Source: Haemaphysalis longicornis
Lineage: Eukaryota; Arthropoda; Arachnida; Ixodida; Ixodidae
Assembly (NCBI GenBank): GCA_013339765.2
Contig: CM023448.1
Coordinates: forward strand, 331,222,941 to 331,286,940
Reading direction: 5' to 3'
Length of the DNA stretch: 64,000 bases
Below, in pieces: positions 31,891 through 42,110 of this stretch. Position 1 is the first letter of the stretch; every line of letters begins with the position of its first letter. The translations under genes were made by a program, and so were the position numbers. The notes under the pieces are model-generated. The model did no database searches and was not told the DNA's origin. It saw only the letters and a list, made by a program, of their open reading frames with translations.

Positions 31891-32450
31891 CAAATTTGGT
31901 TGTAAAGAACTCACACTCAAGATAAGCGGCATAAGAATGCCGCGCATTAGTAGACAATTCTCGGAATTTCTGCGGAATTTTTTTGTTCCCTCGGGGGTGT
32001 CGGACGGTGTCCTGAGTGTCCTGATTATGTCAGGACTTGTCGATCTGTGGGAGTCCGTTGCAGACGCCGAAGTTGATCTGAGTGATGCGCTTCTTGCAGC
32101 TTCTCGCCTTAATAGGTTGGGGCAGGGAAACTGCAGGCGTTTCAATAAAGTTGTATTCTCTCTCCCCGTGTTGCGAACTCCCAGGGCGAGGAGTTTTTGG
32201 GTCGCAGTGGCAGTGGGGAGGCCAAGCGCGGTTTTGTACGCTTGGCGAGTGATGATATTAAGCCGGGCCTTTTCTGTTGTTTTGAGGGCGATGTATGGGG
32301 TTCCGTAGGTAATGCGGTTAATAAGCAAAGCTTGCACAAGTTCGGAGGGTATCTTGCTCATCAAGACCTCGACGGCGGTGGGAGATGCGTTGCAGAAGGC
32401 GCATTAGTTGTGACAGTGTTTTATGTAGCGAAAAGCTGTGTACAGTCCAG
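31891..32450 (-). pseudogene. I-type LINE fragment (post-RT thumb region)
   Basis: The minus frame 32364-31882 reads SELVQALLINRITYGTPYIALKTTEK and TRQAYKTALGLPTATATQKLL, closely parallel to the thumb region of the fragment at 5497 (RDALITSKIRYQIPYVNI; RKATKIALGVPLCASTKLL). RNase H and RT catalytic motifs are absent. Truncated at both ends. Confidence 0.7.
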
Positions 32451-32506
32451 AGCCGTTTTGGGGTATTGTGTGAAACCCAATACTCGCAGGTAAGGGACGT
32501 TGGGAC

Positions 32507-32754
32507 TGATTGATTGATTGATTGATTGTAGGGTTTAACGCGCCGGCGCAGCGCAGGCGATGAGGCGCGCCGTAGTGAATGGCTCCGGATTAATTTTGAC
32601 CGCCTGGGGATCTTCAACGTGCGCCAAAATCTCGTACACACGGGCGTTATTGCTTTTCGCCTCCATCAGAAAAGCGGCCGCCGCGGCCGCGAATATAACC
32701 CGCGACCTCGTGCTCAGCAGCGCAACGCCTTAGCCACTCAGCCACCGCGGCGGG
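32507..32754 (-). mobile_element. SINE, tick tRNA-derived (Ruka-like), full head
   Basis: On the minus strand it begins CCCGCCGCGGTGGCTGAG (A box region). A GGTTATATTC-type degenerate B box follows, then the usual body and an (ATTG)n tail. Compared with the copy at 41863, the B box is damaged, so Pol III transcription is unlikely. No target duplication was seen. Confidence 0.85.
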
Positions 32755-33822
32755 TAACACGCTGTGGTATTCACTGAAAAATCTAGCGGGCGATTTCTTC
32801 ACTTGGCAACACCGAAAACCGCTATGACCGTGGCCACTGTACCTGCGCATGCGCTTTGCGCCCGCATCTCGCAGAAAAGAAACACCAGCGTGCGACGTCT
32901 GCCGCGTTTGAATCCGATTCTCGGCGGCGGTGTCAACAGATGTATTATTTATTGCACTCACATTACGTGGTTGCGCTGTACTTGCCCTCGAGCACTTCGC
33001 ATCCGTCGTCTCGGCCGTGGCGTTAACCGATATGAATTATAGCAGCGACATTTTGAAGTGATGTTAGGATAGAATGGAGAAAATTAAAGATTCGAAAGGC
33101 GAGGAAAGAGGCTAAGAGCAGAGAAGAGTAGTTCCACTGTCGTTGTTCCCGTCGCACTCGAGCTCCTCGAACACTGCTGGCTGTTGTCATGCTGCGTCCG
33201 GGAGACGGGAAGCTTTGAAGGGAACGGCGAAGCGTGGAGGCCAGCGGGCTTGCTGTGACGAGGGGCGAAGTCTGCGGCGGTTCCAACCACTTCGGAGTTC
33301 GCTGGAATGTAGTGGGGCCGACAGAAGGGTACTGGGGAGTGGGAGCTGGCGCTCGACGGCCCACGCCGGCAGGGCGAAAGCCGGGCGACATCCCAATCCT
33401 GGGCGGCGGCCCGCGTAGACAACGCGCCGCCGAAACGACGTCCCTCCGAGAGCGCCCGATGGCGAAAACAATTACCGCTGGCTCCGTAATCGAATACGCG
33501 TGGCGGAACCCCGTGAGAGTTGAGGGCGCATTCAGCTGCGGAGAGGAACAGTTGTGGTACGTCGCTTAAAGTGAAAAGAATAAACCCATGTTTCTACACA
33601 AGGTAATGCTTTTGATCTCGGTGGGACGGCCTGATGCGTGTGTCGCCATGATGGCGGCCGCGCGTCCCCGTCGCTAAGGCTACACGCATGGTTGCCGACA
33701 TGCGCACCATGCCAGTGAATACAACCTATACGCCGCAAATGCTTTATACATTGAAGCAGCCACTGGCTTATTACTAACTCCTGGTATGCAATGGATGACG
33801 TTGCCCCTGTCTGGCCGCTGGA
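32755..33822. other. intergenic DNA with LTR-like block
   Basis: The block 33062-33600 begins TGTTAG, contains GC-rich sequence and an AATAAA at 33579-33584, and ends TACACA. This is compatible with a solo LTR, but no target-site duplication matches. Overlapping open frames on both strands reflect GC content. Confidence 0.3.
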
Positions 33823-34090
33823 GGTAGCTACACTGGCGGATCCAGAGGGGGGTCCGGATGTCCTGACCCCTCCCTTAATTTTTGAATTTAAACCTCCAAG
33901 AAGATGACCACTCAGGTAGCAGAAAAAGGTGAATTGATGACTTGTTGTATTCCTTGTGTTTTTGCTTTCCCGAAATTTCAGTGAATAAATAAGGCTCCTC
34001 CACCTCCTCCTCCTGCTCATCATCATCATCATCACTGATAGGAGCTGGCCCCCCTCTCAGAAAAAGCCTGGATCCGCCCCTGGGTAGCTA
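33823..34090. mobile_element. 252-bp hAT MITE with perfect 8-bp target duplication
   Basis: The element 33831-34082 starts CACTGGCGGATCCAG and ends CTGGATCCGCCCCTG, giving inverted termini that pair at 13 of 15 positions. The flanking direct repeat is GGTAGCTA at 33823-33830 and 34083-34090. The interior is non-coding, with CTC- and ATC-rich simple sequence near its right end. Confidence 0.9.
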
Positions 34091-34783
34091 CCACTTTACC
34101 TCCAGTAGTCAAGTAGGGGTAACGAAGAATTGTTATCACACTACAGTTAATGCACTGAGCACATGGCAGATATAGATGCATGGTCATCTTAGGGACGATT
34201 ATTCGTAGTAATTTAATGCAGAGGTTTGTACTGACGGCCTGAATTACCTCCCCTACTCCTCCACGACCCCTTCCAACTCCATACGCTTACCGTCGCACCC
34301 TCCTCGCCTTTCCGTCCTACCCTCCTCCGCTCCCTCCATTCTCCTAACCACGCTGTACTCGTTCACATATCCCCTCCTCTCCCTCTCACCTCCTCACCCA
34401 TTTATACTCCTTTCCACTTTCACCGAGGCTTCACACAGCCATGACTCAGCGTAGGAGGGTAAACGCAGACACACACACATCTGCAAAGTGGATGAAGTAG
34501 CCACGAATAAGCTAATAGCATTAATAAAGATGCACACATAGATTAACTACGCTACCGGTGTACCACTACACCTGCGCATTTAATTGCACGAGCTGCTACT
34601 TCCAGCACCGTATCACGTGGCGCCAGCTGCCACGGCCCGATGACACAAGCAGCTATAATTTCTCTGAAAGTCTGCCCCGTGTCTGCCGTGGGGCCTTATG
34701 AAGGCTGCACTAATCAGAGCTTTTATTTTTGTGCAAATGTGTTTTGAGAGAGTTGTGTATTTATTTCCATGGAATCAAGAAAA
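34091..34783. other. intergenic DNA
   Basis: Pyrimidine-rich near 34250-34430; no gene recognised. Confidence 0.4.
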
Positions 34784-34850
34784 AGTACTCAATCGGTAGG
34801 GCTCACATTTTCCACCACCACATGGGGTGTTGGTTCGATTCCCATCAGTG
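34784..34850 (+). repeat. tRNA-like segment (A and B box), probable SINE head
   Basis: CTCAATCGGTAGGG resembles a Pol III A box and GGTTCGATTCC is a canonical B box. No acceptor stem pairs, so this is not a functional tRNA gene. Confidence 0.45.
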
Positions 34851-34870
34851 ACTCTGGCTGTTCGATTTCT

Positions 34871-34929
34871 TAAAGCCCCTCCATCACGGCCACCTAGGCG
34901 GAGCACGAGAGCAGTATGGAGGGGCTTTA
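34871..34929. repeat. 14-bp perfect stem, 31-base loop
   Basis: TAAAGCCCCTCCAT (34871-34884) is complementary to ATGGAGGGGCTTTA (34916-34929). It lies directly after the tRNA-like segment. Confidence 0.8.
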
Positions 34930-35938
34930 GGATTTCTTTGCTGAGTCTAGACAAGGACGGGAAGGCATACCACAAAGTTGGGAAAGGAATCTGATCGCAA
35001 TAAAAGCATTTGGGGACGACCACCGCAAGACGGTACGACGTACAGCGACATCTGTTGACGTACCGTCCACAACAGAAAAAAGATTAGCACATGTGACGGA
35101 CGGTCGGACCGGCAAGATCGCGATTGCTGCTCGCGCTAACTCCGATAGCAAGAGTGCCGGGCACACTGCGTGACTGCACCGCTGGGTGGCCGGAAGAAGG
35201 CGGCACCTAGCAAGGCGCGCATTATGAACGCGAACTTTGTGCTCCACCTTTCCGCCCAGAGAGGCGCCATCTTCGCAGCGCACGTGAATTCCCACCCACA
35301 CTTTTTTGCTAGTATATAAGCATCACTATTTTCGTTATCCCGATGCATGCTTACGTGGGTGCCTGCGGCTCTATCAAGTTGCTTTTCTTCAGCCTTTTCC
35401 GCAGGCCTGCAGCATCATGCCCCCTGTGATGCTAAATAAACGATTCAATTCTATGCTTCAAGCCAGTGGCTTTCTGGCGACCAACCCCGAGCAGCAAACA
35501 TAGAAAGTGCCTGGCATTCTCACTATTGACGTGTTTGCGAGCAGCAGCGCCGCGAGCTGCGATTTCATAGCTCCGTTTATTAGTCACTTGTGATAATCTT
35601 GTTCAGTTGCGGCTGTTCAGCTATGCGAACACGGTGAACCTCGAAACGCATTTTTTCGCGCGGTGCCTGTAAAACAAAACAAAACAAAATCCCGAGCGTT
35701 GCACCGCCGTGTGTCCATATGTGGTATGGGCCTTGGTCAGATGTCCCTCCGGTGGGTCGACCTCCGTACGTATGGTGTATCACGTGCGGCATGTGTTCCC
35801 CGTGTTCCTATCTGTAGTTACGCCGTAGTTTAAGCCTCGATGAATGTTTCTTCTGCCTCATAAGCCTTAAAACATACCAAGAACTTGAATACAGAGTCTA
35901 TGCTCTGATAAGTCAAATTTGCAGGTTCTGTATTCGAC

Positions 35939-35996
35939 TCATGGCGGAGTGGTCACGACTTTCGCCTCTGAATTGAGGGGCCTGGGCTCGACTGTG
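35939..35996 (+). repeat. second tRNA-like (Leu/Ser-type) segment
   Basis: TGGCGGAGTGGTC resembles an A box, followed by a CGCCTCTGAATTGAGGGG anticodon-arm-like hairpin and GGGCTCGACTG as a weak B box. There is no proper acceptor stem. Probably SINE-derived or a tRNA pseudogene. Confidence 0.35.
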
Positions 35997-38081
35997 CAAA
36001 TTTCCAAAGTAACAAAAGCATTTTGTTTTCAGATAGGTGGTCGGCAGCGTAAGCACAGACAGCGACGGACCCACGGCGACAGACAAACGGTGCAGACACG
36101 CCTACAAAGAATACCCTCTATAATAAAGCGCTGTTCTCTGTTGGAGTTAAAAATAAGGATTCCAGGACGCCGAAGCCCTACTTATGATGCAGTGAATGCG
36201 AAAGCATTTGTGGTGAACTGTGGAACGCTTATGCGGGTATTGTGTGCGTCACAACGTTTCACAGCTGCCGTTGGTGTCGAGGGTGCTCTGCCGTTGCGTT
36301 GATGGTAGCGCCGATGAGCCCCGATGGGGCGATGTCTCCGCTCTCCTTGTTACTCGTTTAGTTGCGGTCGTTTGGATTTGTTCCGTCTCTCTCCGTCGTC
36401 GGGAGCGAGAGTAGTGACCGCCGCAGGTGCCATCGTTTTGTTTCGAACTTTTCTAATTGCTTTCGCCATCGCCATCCATACAGCGACGGTATGGTGCCTA
36501 GACTATACTGGCACTATATATTCTAGGCACTATAGCGACGGGGCCCACAACGACGTCGGGGGAAAGTCCCAAGTAGTTAGCGCCGCTTTGGGGTGGCGAC
36601 CTTGTTAATTGAAAGAGGCAGGCCGGCGACTGCACGCGAAAACTTGGACGGGTTGGTCGGGAGTTGCGGCCGTATGCGGTCGCGCTCCCCTCGTGTCTTG
36701 TGTGTGCCAGATCCCCGCGCATTTTATTTCGCCAACCGTGTGGTGGTGCGGCACCTTTTGGCTTGCGTGTCTCATCCAGAAATCGTGCGGCTACACCCTT
36801 CGTCCGCGGCGGCGCATTTTAACTCAGTCATCCTTTAGACTTGTGCCGTATTGCAATGTCTCCGCTGTAAATTTCTGTAAATAGGCATTTTCTTCACCGA
36901 CCATACCTCATGGCATCGTATCTTCGATGTCACACTCATCTACGGCGAACGCCAACTTTCCGCATCGGACCTTTACTGCCTTGTACACCGCACCGATGAG
37001 ATTTTTGGAGCACGTGTCTCGTTCATTCTGTGCACCGCAATGGCGTGGTGCCTACGGTGATTCGTGTCTGGTGGTGCGCATGAGTCCTCTCACTATCATC
37101 ATCATCATACTTTTCCCTTTGCTACTATTTCTTCCTCTTTCTGTTACTGGCCAATGGTCCTTGTTATTAGTAGCGGGAGCGTGCTTTGCTGCTAATCTCA
37201 TTGCTACCTAGGAATTACCATGCTCAAACTTCTCATGTAGTACTGAGTACATGTCTCCAATACACACATTCAAGTCTCCAATACACACATTCAAGTCGCC
37301 GCATTCTCTCGAAGCCATTATGAATAATTGGAGACATGGCTGCGAGTGGCCACTCCTTCCAGAGACGGCTTGCAGATCCCGCCAAGAGCTGGTGGAAGTC
37401 TACAATGCTGAGGATGAGTTTGAATCGTTTGCGGTAGCGTTCCAGTTTCGTGCTCGACGGGGAATCGCGTACAGATAGAGCTCGTTTGGTTGAGCTGCAG
37501 CTCACCTCACAAGCTGTGTGCAGCAGCACAGCTGAACGCCTTTCAAGCGATCAGGAGAGCCACGGAGCGAACGTACGATGTGATCGTCCACTTCCTCCTC
37601 CTGCCCCGGGCAAATAGTAGGGGCGTCGCACAACATCCGCCAGCCGTTTCTCAGTACCCTTTGAAACGGCGTCACCTCTTTTGAGTTTCCAATAAAATAT
37701 TTAGAAGTGCATTTGCAGGCTCAAACCAAACAAAACGTCGCTTCATAACGTGCAGCGAAACATGTAAGCGCAGCAATCAAATAAAGTTGTTTTAGTGGTT
37801 AAAGGAAAAAAAAAGTCCACCCTAGGTATATTGTTTTGCTGCTGTACAGGAAGGTGCTCCCGTGCACCTCGTAGCTTTAGCTCCGCTTCACACAGCTTGT
37901 GAAATGCACTATCGTAGCCGTTCTGTACGTCTATGCGCCTTTGAAGCGCTTCTGGGTGTAGTCTATAGTGAAGCAAGAAAAACGTTGCAATTTCTTAATT
38001 TTTACTGCTGTCAGTGCTGAATTTCATCTGCAGTTTGCCGACAACGCCTTTTTATTCAATGCCCGTCTTGTATCATCAAAT
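35997..38081. other. intergenic DNA
   Basis: Contains a small hairpin around 36493-36525 (GTGCCTAG / CTAGGCAC arms) and a 21-bp direct duplication (TCTCCAATACACACATTCAAG) near 37253-37294. No gene recognised. Confidence 0.4.
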
Positions 38082-39289
38082 CAGTGACGGATCTAAGGGT
38101 GGAGGCGATGCCCCCCGCCAACCGCCCTCCTACAGTCGTAAGCCTACCGGGCGTGTCACCTTCCACCCCTTCCCTTTCTCTCTGGGCTGCCTGGCTCTGA
38201 ATTTGCCCGGTGCGGACATGGTGATCACTACAGAGACCGGAGTTTTAGGCACGAAAAATCAATGCTTTAGGAGCCTATAATAGGCACTGAAAAGTGTCAT
38301 TTAGGCATATATAGGCTCAATTTATTTCAGCAGCGTAGTTGAGACAAATTTTTGACTTGCAGTGAAAACAGCGAACAAGTAGTGTGCTGTGGGAAAGTAA
38401 TTTTTATTCGTGAAAATAAGCCGCACAAGAGTTGTTATTTTCAGATTTACGTGAAAGGCAGGGTGGTTTTACGCACACACAAAAAAAAAGAAGCTTGAAA
38501 GCAATGACAAACCAAATCAATCTCAATGATTTGCTGCTTGAAATGCGAAAAAACAACGCTGGACGTCTGCTGAAGTTGGAGGAGTGTGCTTGTACTTCGG
38601 GAAGCTCCATGACCAAATTCCATCTGGAATATCAGAATATTTGCTGCTCAGAAATTTCGGCAGTTATATTAGCACAGGTAATACAGGTATTTTATGCCAT
38701 ACAGATTTAAGCAAACGGTCTTTCGGGGATGGCGGCGGACCTGTCCTGGACCTCCCAAGTGAGCTCAGAATTCTTAGTAAGAGTGGCGCCCAAGCTCTCA
38801 ACTGCTGAAATGCTTTCCGCTAAGAGCGTGAAATAAGCACACACATGTGCCAAGTCCCGTTCACGTGTAGCGTGGTGTAAACAATTTCGGCTGCGATGAT
38901 TTTGTCGTCTGTGATTCTGTTAGTACCACAGGCGAGTATGTTTGTAGTAGTTTTCTGCCCTTGGGCGACTTTTTTAAGAGGTAACAACGGGCTCTGGTGG
39001 AAGAGGAGCAATCGATAACTGCTTTTTGAAGACACAACTGCGCCTCGAGGATCTTTACTGCAACTTATTAATCGTTGAAAAAACACAACGACCTTCTCAG
39101 TTCTTCACAACGCTGCGGGAATAACACCATTCAGGAACTATGCACTATACACCGATTACCAACGTTAGACAGCACGCAAGATTCTTTGGAACCAATTCCC
39201 TTAATGTATAGGTTTCCAAATGCCCTTAAATGTTAGCCGCCATGGCAGATGGCGAGTGTCACGACTAGACTACTTGTGAAGTGCCGAGG

Positions 39290-39781
39290 TGTTCATTCCT
39301 ATAAGCTCCGCTCTCGCCCGAGATATGCCCCCCGGGCGTCAGAAGAAGTGGAAAGACAGATCCAGGGTGACCCCCAGACATCAGCTTCCAGCATCCCGTC
39401 CCACGAACCTCTCAACTATACACTCACACTCGCCTACCACCGCACACAAACAAAAACCCTACTTCCGCCCCGCCACTCCCTATCCCGCACCGACGCGGCG
39501 TCATGGCGGCAGCTCCAGACCCACACGTTTCCAAACTTCCACCACAAACACCTCTTCTTTCCCACCCAATACTCTAGCAGCTGCTCGGCTTGTAATAGCC
39601 CCACTCCCACCCTCTACCACGCTGTACGGGAGTGCCCGCGACCACCAGACGGGCTCACCCCTATACGCATCCCCACCGTCTCCTCTTGGGAGGCTGCTTT
39701 GTCCAGCACTGCCCCACAGACCAGCAACGGCTGAATGAGCAGGCTCGCCGGACAGCGTCCACCATTGGAGCCCTGGACTGA
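39290..39781 (+). pseudogene. LINE ORF2 C-terminal fragment (zinc knuckle), inside the hAT element
   Basis: The frame reads LSRTDAASWRQLQTHTFPN, a C-x2-C-x8-H-x4-C cluster (CSACNSPTPTLYHAVREC) and SWEAALSS. After a frame change it continues QQRLNEQARRTASTIGALD and a stop at about 39781. This block order is the common C-terminus of I-type LINEs. RT and upstream domains are missing, so it is a short 5'-truncated insertion. Confidence 0.7.
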
Positions 39782-40061
39782 GGACTCCACACGTCGAGGC
39801 TGTTCTTCCAGCAACAAACCACCACCACCAACCCCGTTTCTCGTTCCTCCTTCGTGCTACGCATGCTGCATCTTGCCGGGCGGTGGCGTACCCGTGATCG
39901 GCGGCTGGCAGTGCACGTGTTCGTGGCGTCACCTTAAAACTTTGGTGTCTCAGATTCGCACGTGATTTTCCCCCAGGAGGCGTCTTTCACCTTTAGTGGG
40001 ACGTGCGCGGCTGTGTCGAGTTTATTTTTTTCTTTGCGTGTTATTTTAGTGCGTTAGCAAT

Positions 40062-40332
40062 GGATAGGGTACGTCGGCAAAAGTTATCGCCGTTGGTCCG
40101 CGGACGCAGCGTGTCAGAAGTACATAGAACAAAAGATCTCGTGGGGACAAAGGCGACGTCGGAAAGCTTGGCTGCGGTGCCGCTGCGCACGGGACTCTGG
40201 CGGTTCGCCCTAGGTGGCAATGTCGAGGTGGCGGTGGCTCGTGCACGGTTTGCGTTTCTCGGCGTGTTTGGCACGCCGCGCGGATTTGTCTCGCAAACGG
40301 CGTGCGACGAACACCCAGTTGCGGGCTTCTGA
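40062..40332 (+). CDS. unrecognised short open frame inside the hAT element
   Basis: ATG 40062 opens a 90-codon Arg-rich frame (MDRVRRQKLSPLVRGRS...) ending near 40332. It has no domain I recognise. Its place in the right half of the hAT element suggests it is element-derived or spurious. Confidence 0.2.
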
Positions 40333-40604
40333 AGAAAGAACAGTCCTTGCATAACATCGACTCGAAAAAAAAAAAGCACATATGACAAAAAAGGCATTTC
40401 TAGGTGTTAAAGTGCCCACATACGCATATAGTCAAAATAGGCGCTAAAAAAGTCTCCATTTTCAATATAGGCACAGTGAACTATTGCTTAATATGCTCAT
40501 GTTTATATGTTAAAAAGGCTTGATACGGACTCAAGGAAAAAATAGGCATTTTGCCTGGAGTTACGGTCTCTAGTGATCACTCTAGATCCGCCGCTGGATG
40601 GAAT

Positions 40605-41847
40605 CTGATTTCACTCCGTCGTGTCAAAAAATTCACTGCCCTTCCACTCAGTGAAGAAGGATGACCAGCGATGCTGCGGGGCGTTATGTTAGGGTCGTCT
40701 TAGCGCCTAATTGTCATATAAATTAATTTCCGGATAGTTCCGGCAAGACAGCGTTTAGAGCAGTTTTCTGTGCCCATACTCCCTCCATAGAGGGCCATGT
40801 GTTGACAGCGGACGGAAATTCTGTAGCGTTTACAGCTTCACTGGGAACTAATTATGGGAAGTAAATGAAACTCGGCGTAATGGTAGAGTCTTCTTAATGA
40901 CTAACTTCATACAATTTGTTTCCAGATGCTTTCGATAGCGCAAGAGTTACAGCCGTTTTTTGTAATCATACTCCCTCCGTAGATGGACATGCTTCACCGT
41001 GTAACACGCAATGTGGAAAAGTCAGTTTACAAAAGACCAAGCTTACATTGATCGCCTGAAAGTCGGCTTCACCCTTAAACGCATATGCATTGTTGAAAGT
41101 ACATGTTTTTAGGGGCAATACAAGCCGTCTTGTATCGAAATATGAAGTCCCTAGGACCGTTTTTTTATTTCTTTGTGATTTTTAACACGGAAGTGTTTTA
41201 TTCCGGAATTCATGAAGATTTCACTTACGTCATTACCGTCGCGGAAATGACGCCGTACGACGAAGCAAGCGGCATGTAAAGGATGCACCCCTGCACACAG
41301 GTTCTTCTTGCGAGGAAGCAGCCTTTAGTACTAAAGAGTACGTTTTACTTAGGGTTGTTCGTTTTCGTGTTTTATATTTTAACACGAAAGTGTTTTATGC
41401 CGTAATACACCACGATTTCACTGACGTCATATCCGTCGCGGAAATGACGCCAGCACATCTTTGCCGAAGTGACCCGCCAGCAGGACGTCGCTCGCCAAGC
41501 ACACCCACAAGACAGCTGCCGACCTGCAAATCATGCTCAGCTGCATATTTCGCTGCACATTTCACTTTCGTTTTTTGCCGATTCATATGACAGAGGAATC
41601 AACCACAGTTTTTTTCTATGCTGGGAACCGGTTTTTGCGTGGCGGAGAAGCATGCCCCAGAGAGATCGTGACACGATACCAGCAGAGAATGTCGTCACGG
41701 GCAGCCCTAGAACAGCGCCGCTGTTAAGATTGTTCCGCGAAGGTTGATATTTTACTCGCAGCTGATTAATAGGCTGGACATACTATGCAGTCGGGGCATC
41801 GCATGTTGCTTGCGTTAGGCGTGCGTAGCCAAAGCAGGCAGTATCAC
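40605..41847. other. intergenic DNA with dispersed direct repeats
   Basis: A CATACTCCCTCC(A/G)TAGA(G/T)GG motif occurs twice (near 40777 and 40968), and a 75-bp block is duplicated at 41183 and 41380 (separate entry). No gene recognised. Confidence 0.45.
41183..41455. repeat. two-copy direct repeat, 197-bp spacing
   Basis: TAACACG(G/A)AAGTGTTTTAT...CGTCGCGGAAATGACGCC appears at 41183-41257 and 41380-41455 with a handful of differences. Confidence 0.8.
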
Positions 41848-42110
41848 CAATTTTCATCTCACCCGCCGCGGTGGCTCAGTGGCCAAGGCGTTGCACTGCT
41901 GAGCACGAGGTCGCGGGTTCGATTCCCGGCCGCGGTGGCCGCTTTTCTGATGGAGGCGAAAAGCAAAAACGCCCGTGTGTACGAGATTTCGGCACACGTT
42001 AAAGATACCCAGGTGGTCAAAATTAATCCGGAGCCCTCTACTACGGCGCGCCTCATCGCCTGCGTTGCGTCGGCGCGTTAAACCATACAATCAATCAATT
42101 TTCATCTCAC
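41848..42110 (+). mobile_element. full-length Ruka-like SINE with 15-bp target duplication
   Basis: Element 41863-42095. The A box is TGGCTCAGTGGCC and the B box is GGTTCGATTCC, an intact internal Pol III promoter in a tRNA-like head (CCGCCGCGGTGGC...). A tRNA-unrelated body and a short (AATC)n-type tail follow. It is flanked by CAATTTTCATCTCAC at 41848-41862 and 42096-42110, a perfect target duplication that implies LINE-mediated insertion. It is the best-preserved SINE in the window. Confidence 0.93.

Larger units (their letters stand above)
38221..40580. mobile_element. inner hAT-type element with palindromic 8-bp target duplication
   Basis: The element 38229-40572 begins TACAGAGACCGGAGTT and ends with the related inverted terminus GGAGTTACGGTCTCTA. 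It is flanked by GTGATCAC at 38221-38228 and 40573-40580. Subterminal AGGCA-type motifs repeat in both arms. Much of the left half (to about 39250) recurs at 60131-61528. I cannot identify a transposase. A LINE fragment lies inside it. Confidence 0.8.
38082..40596. mobile_element. outer MITE split by an inner hAT insertion
   Basis: The left end CAGTGACGGATCTA (38082) and the right end TAGATCCGCCGCTG (to 40596) are inverted repeats of the same GGATC(C/T)-type hAT terminus seen at 33831. The flanks CATCAAAT and GATGGAAT match at only 5 of 8 positions, so the target duplication is diverged or the call is weaker. Once the inner element is removed, the outer one is about 160 bp. Confidence 0.55.

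Noticed and set aside
41863..41940. tRNA gene (A and B box, GGTTCGATTCC)
   Set aside because: No folding acceptor stem. It is part of a repeated SINE with target duplications and copies at 32507 and 61010.
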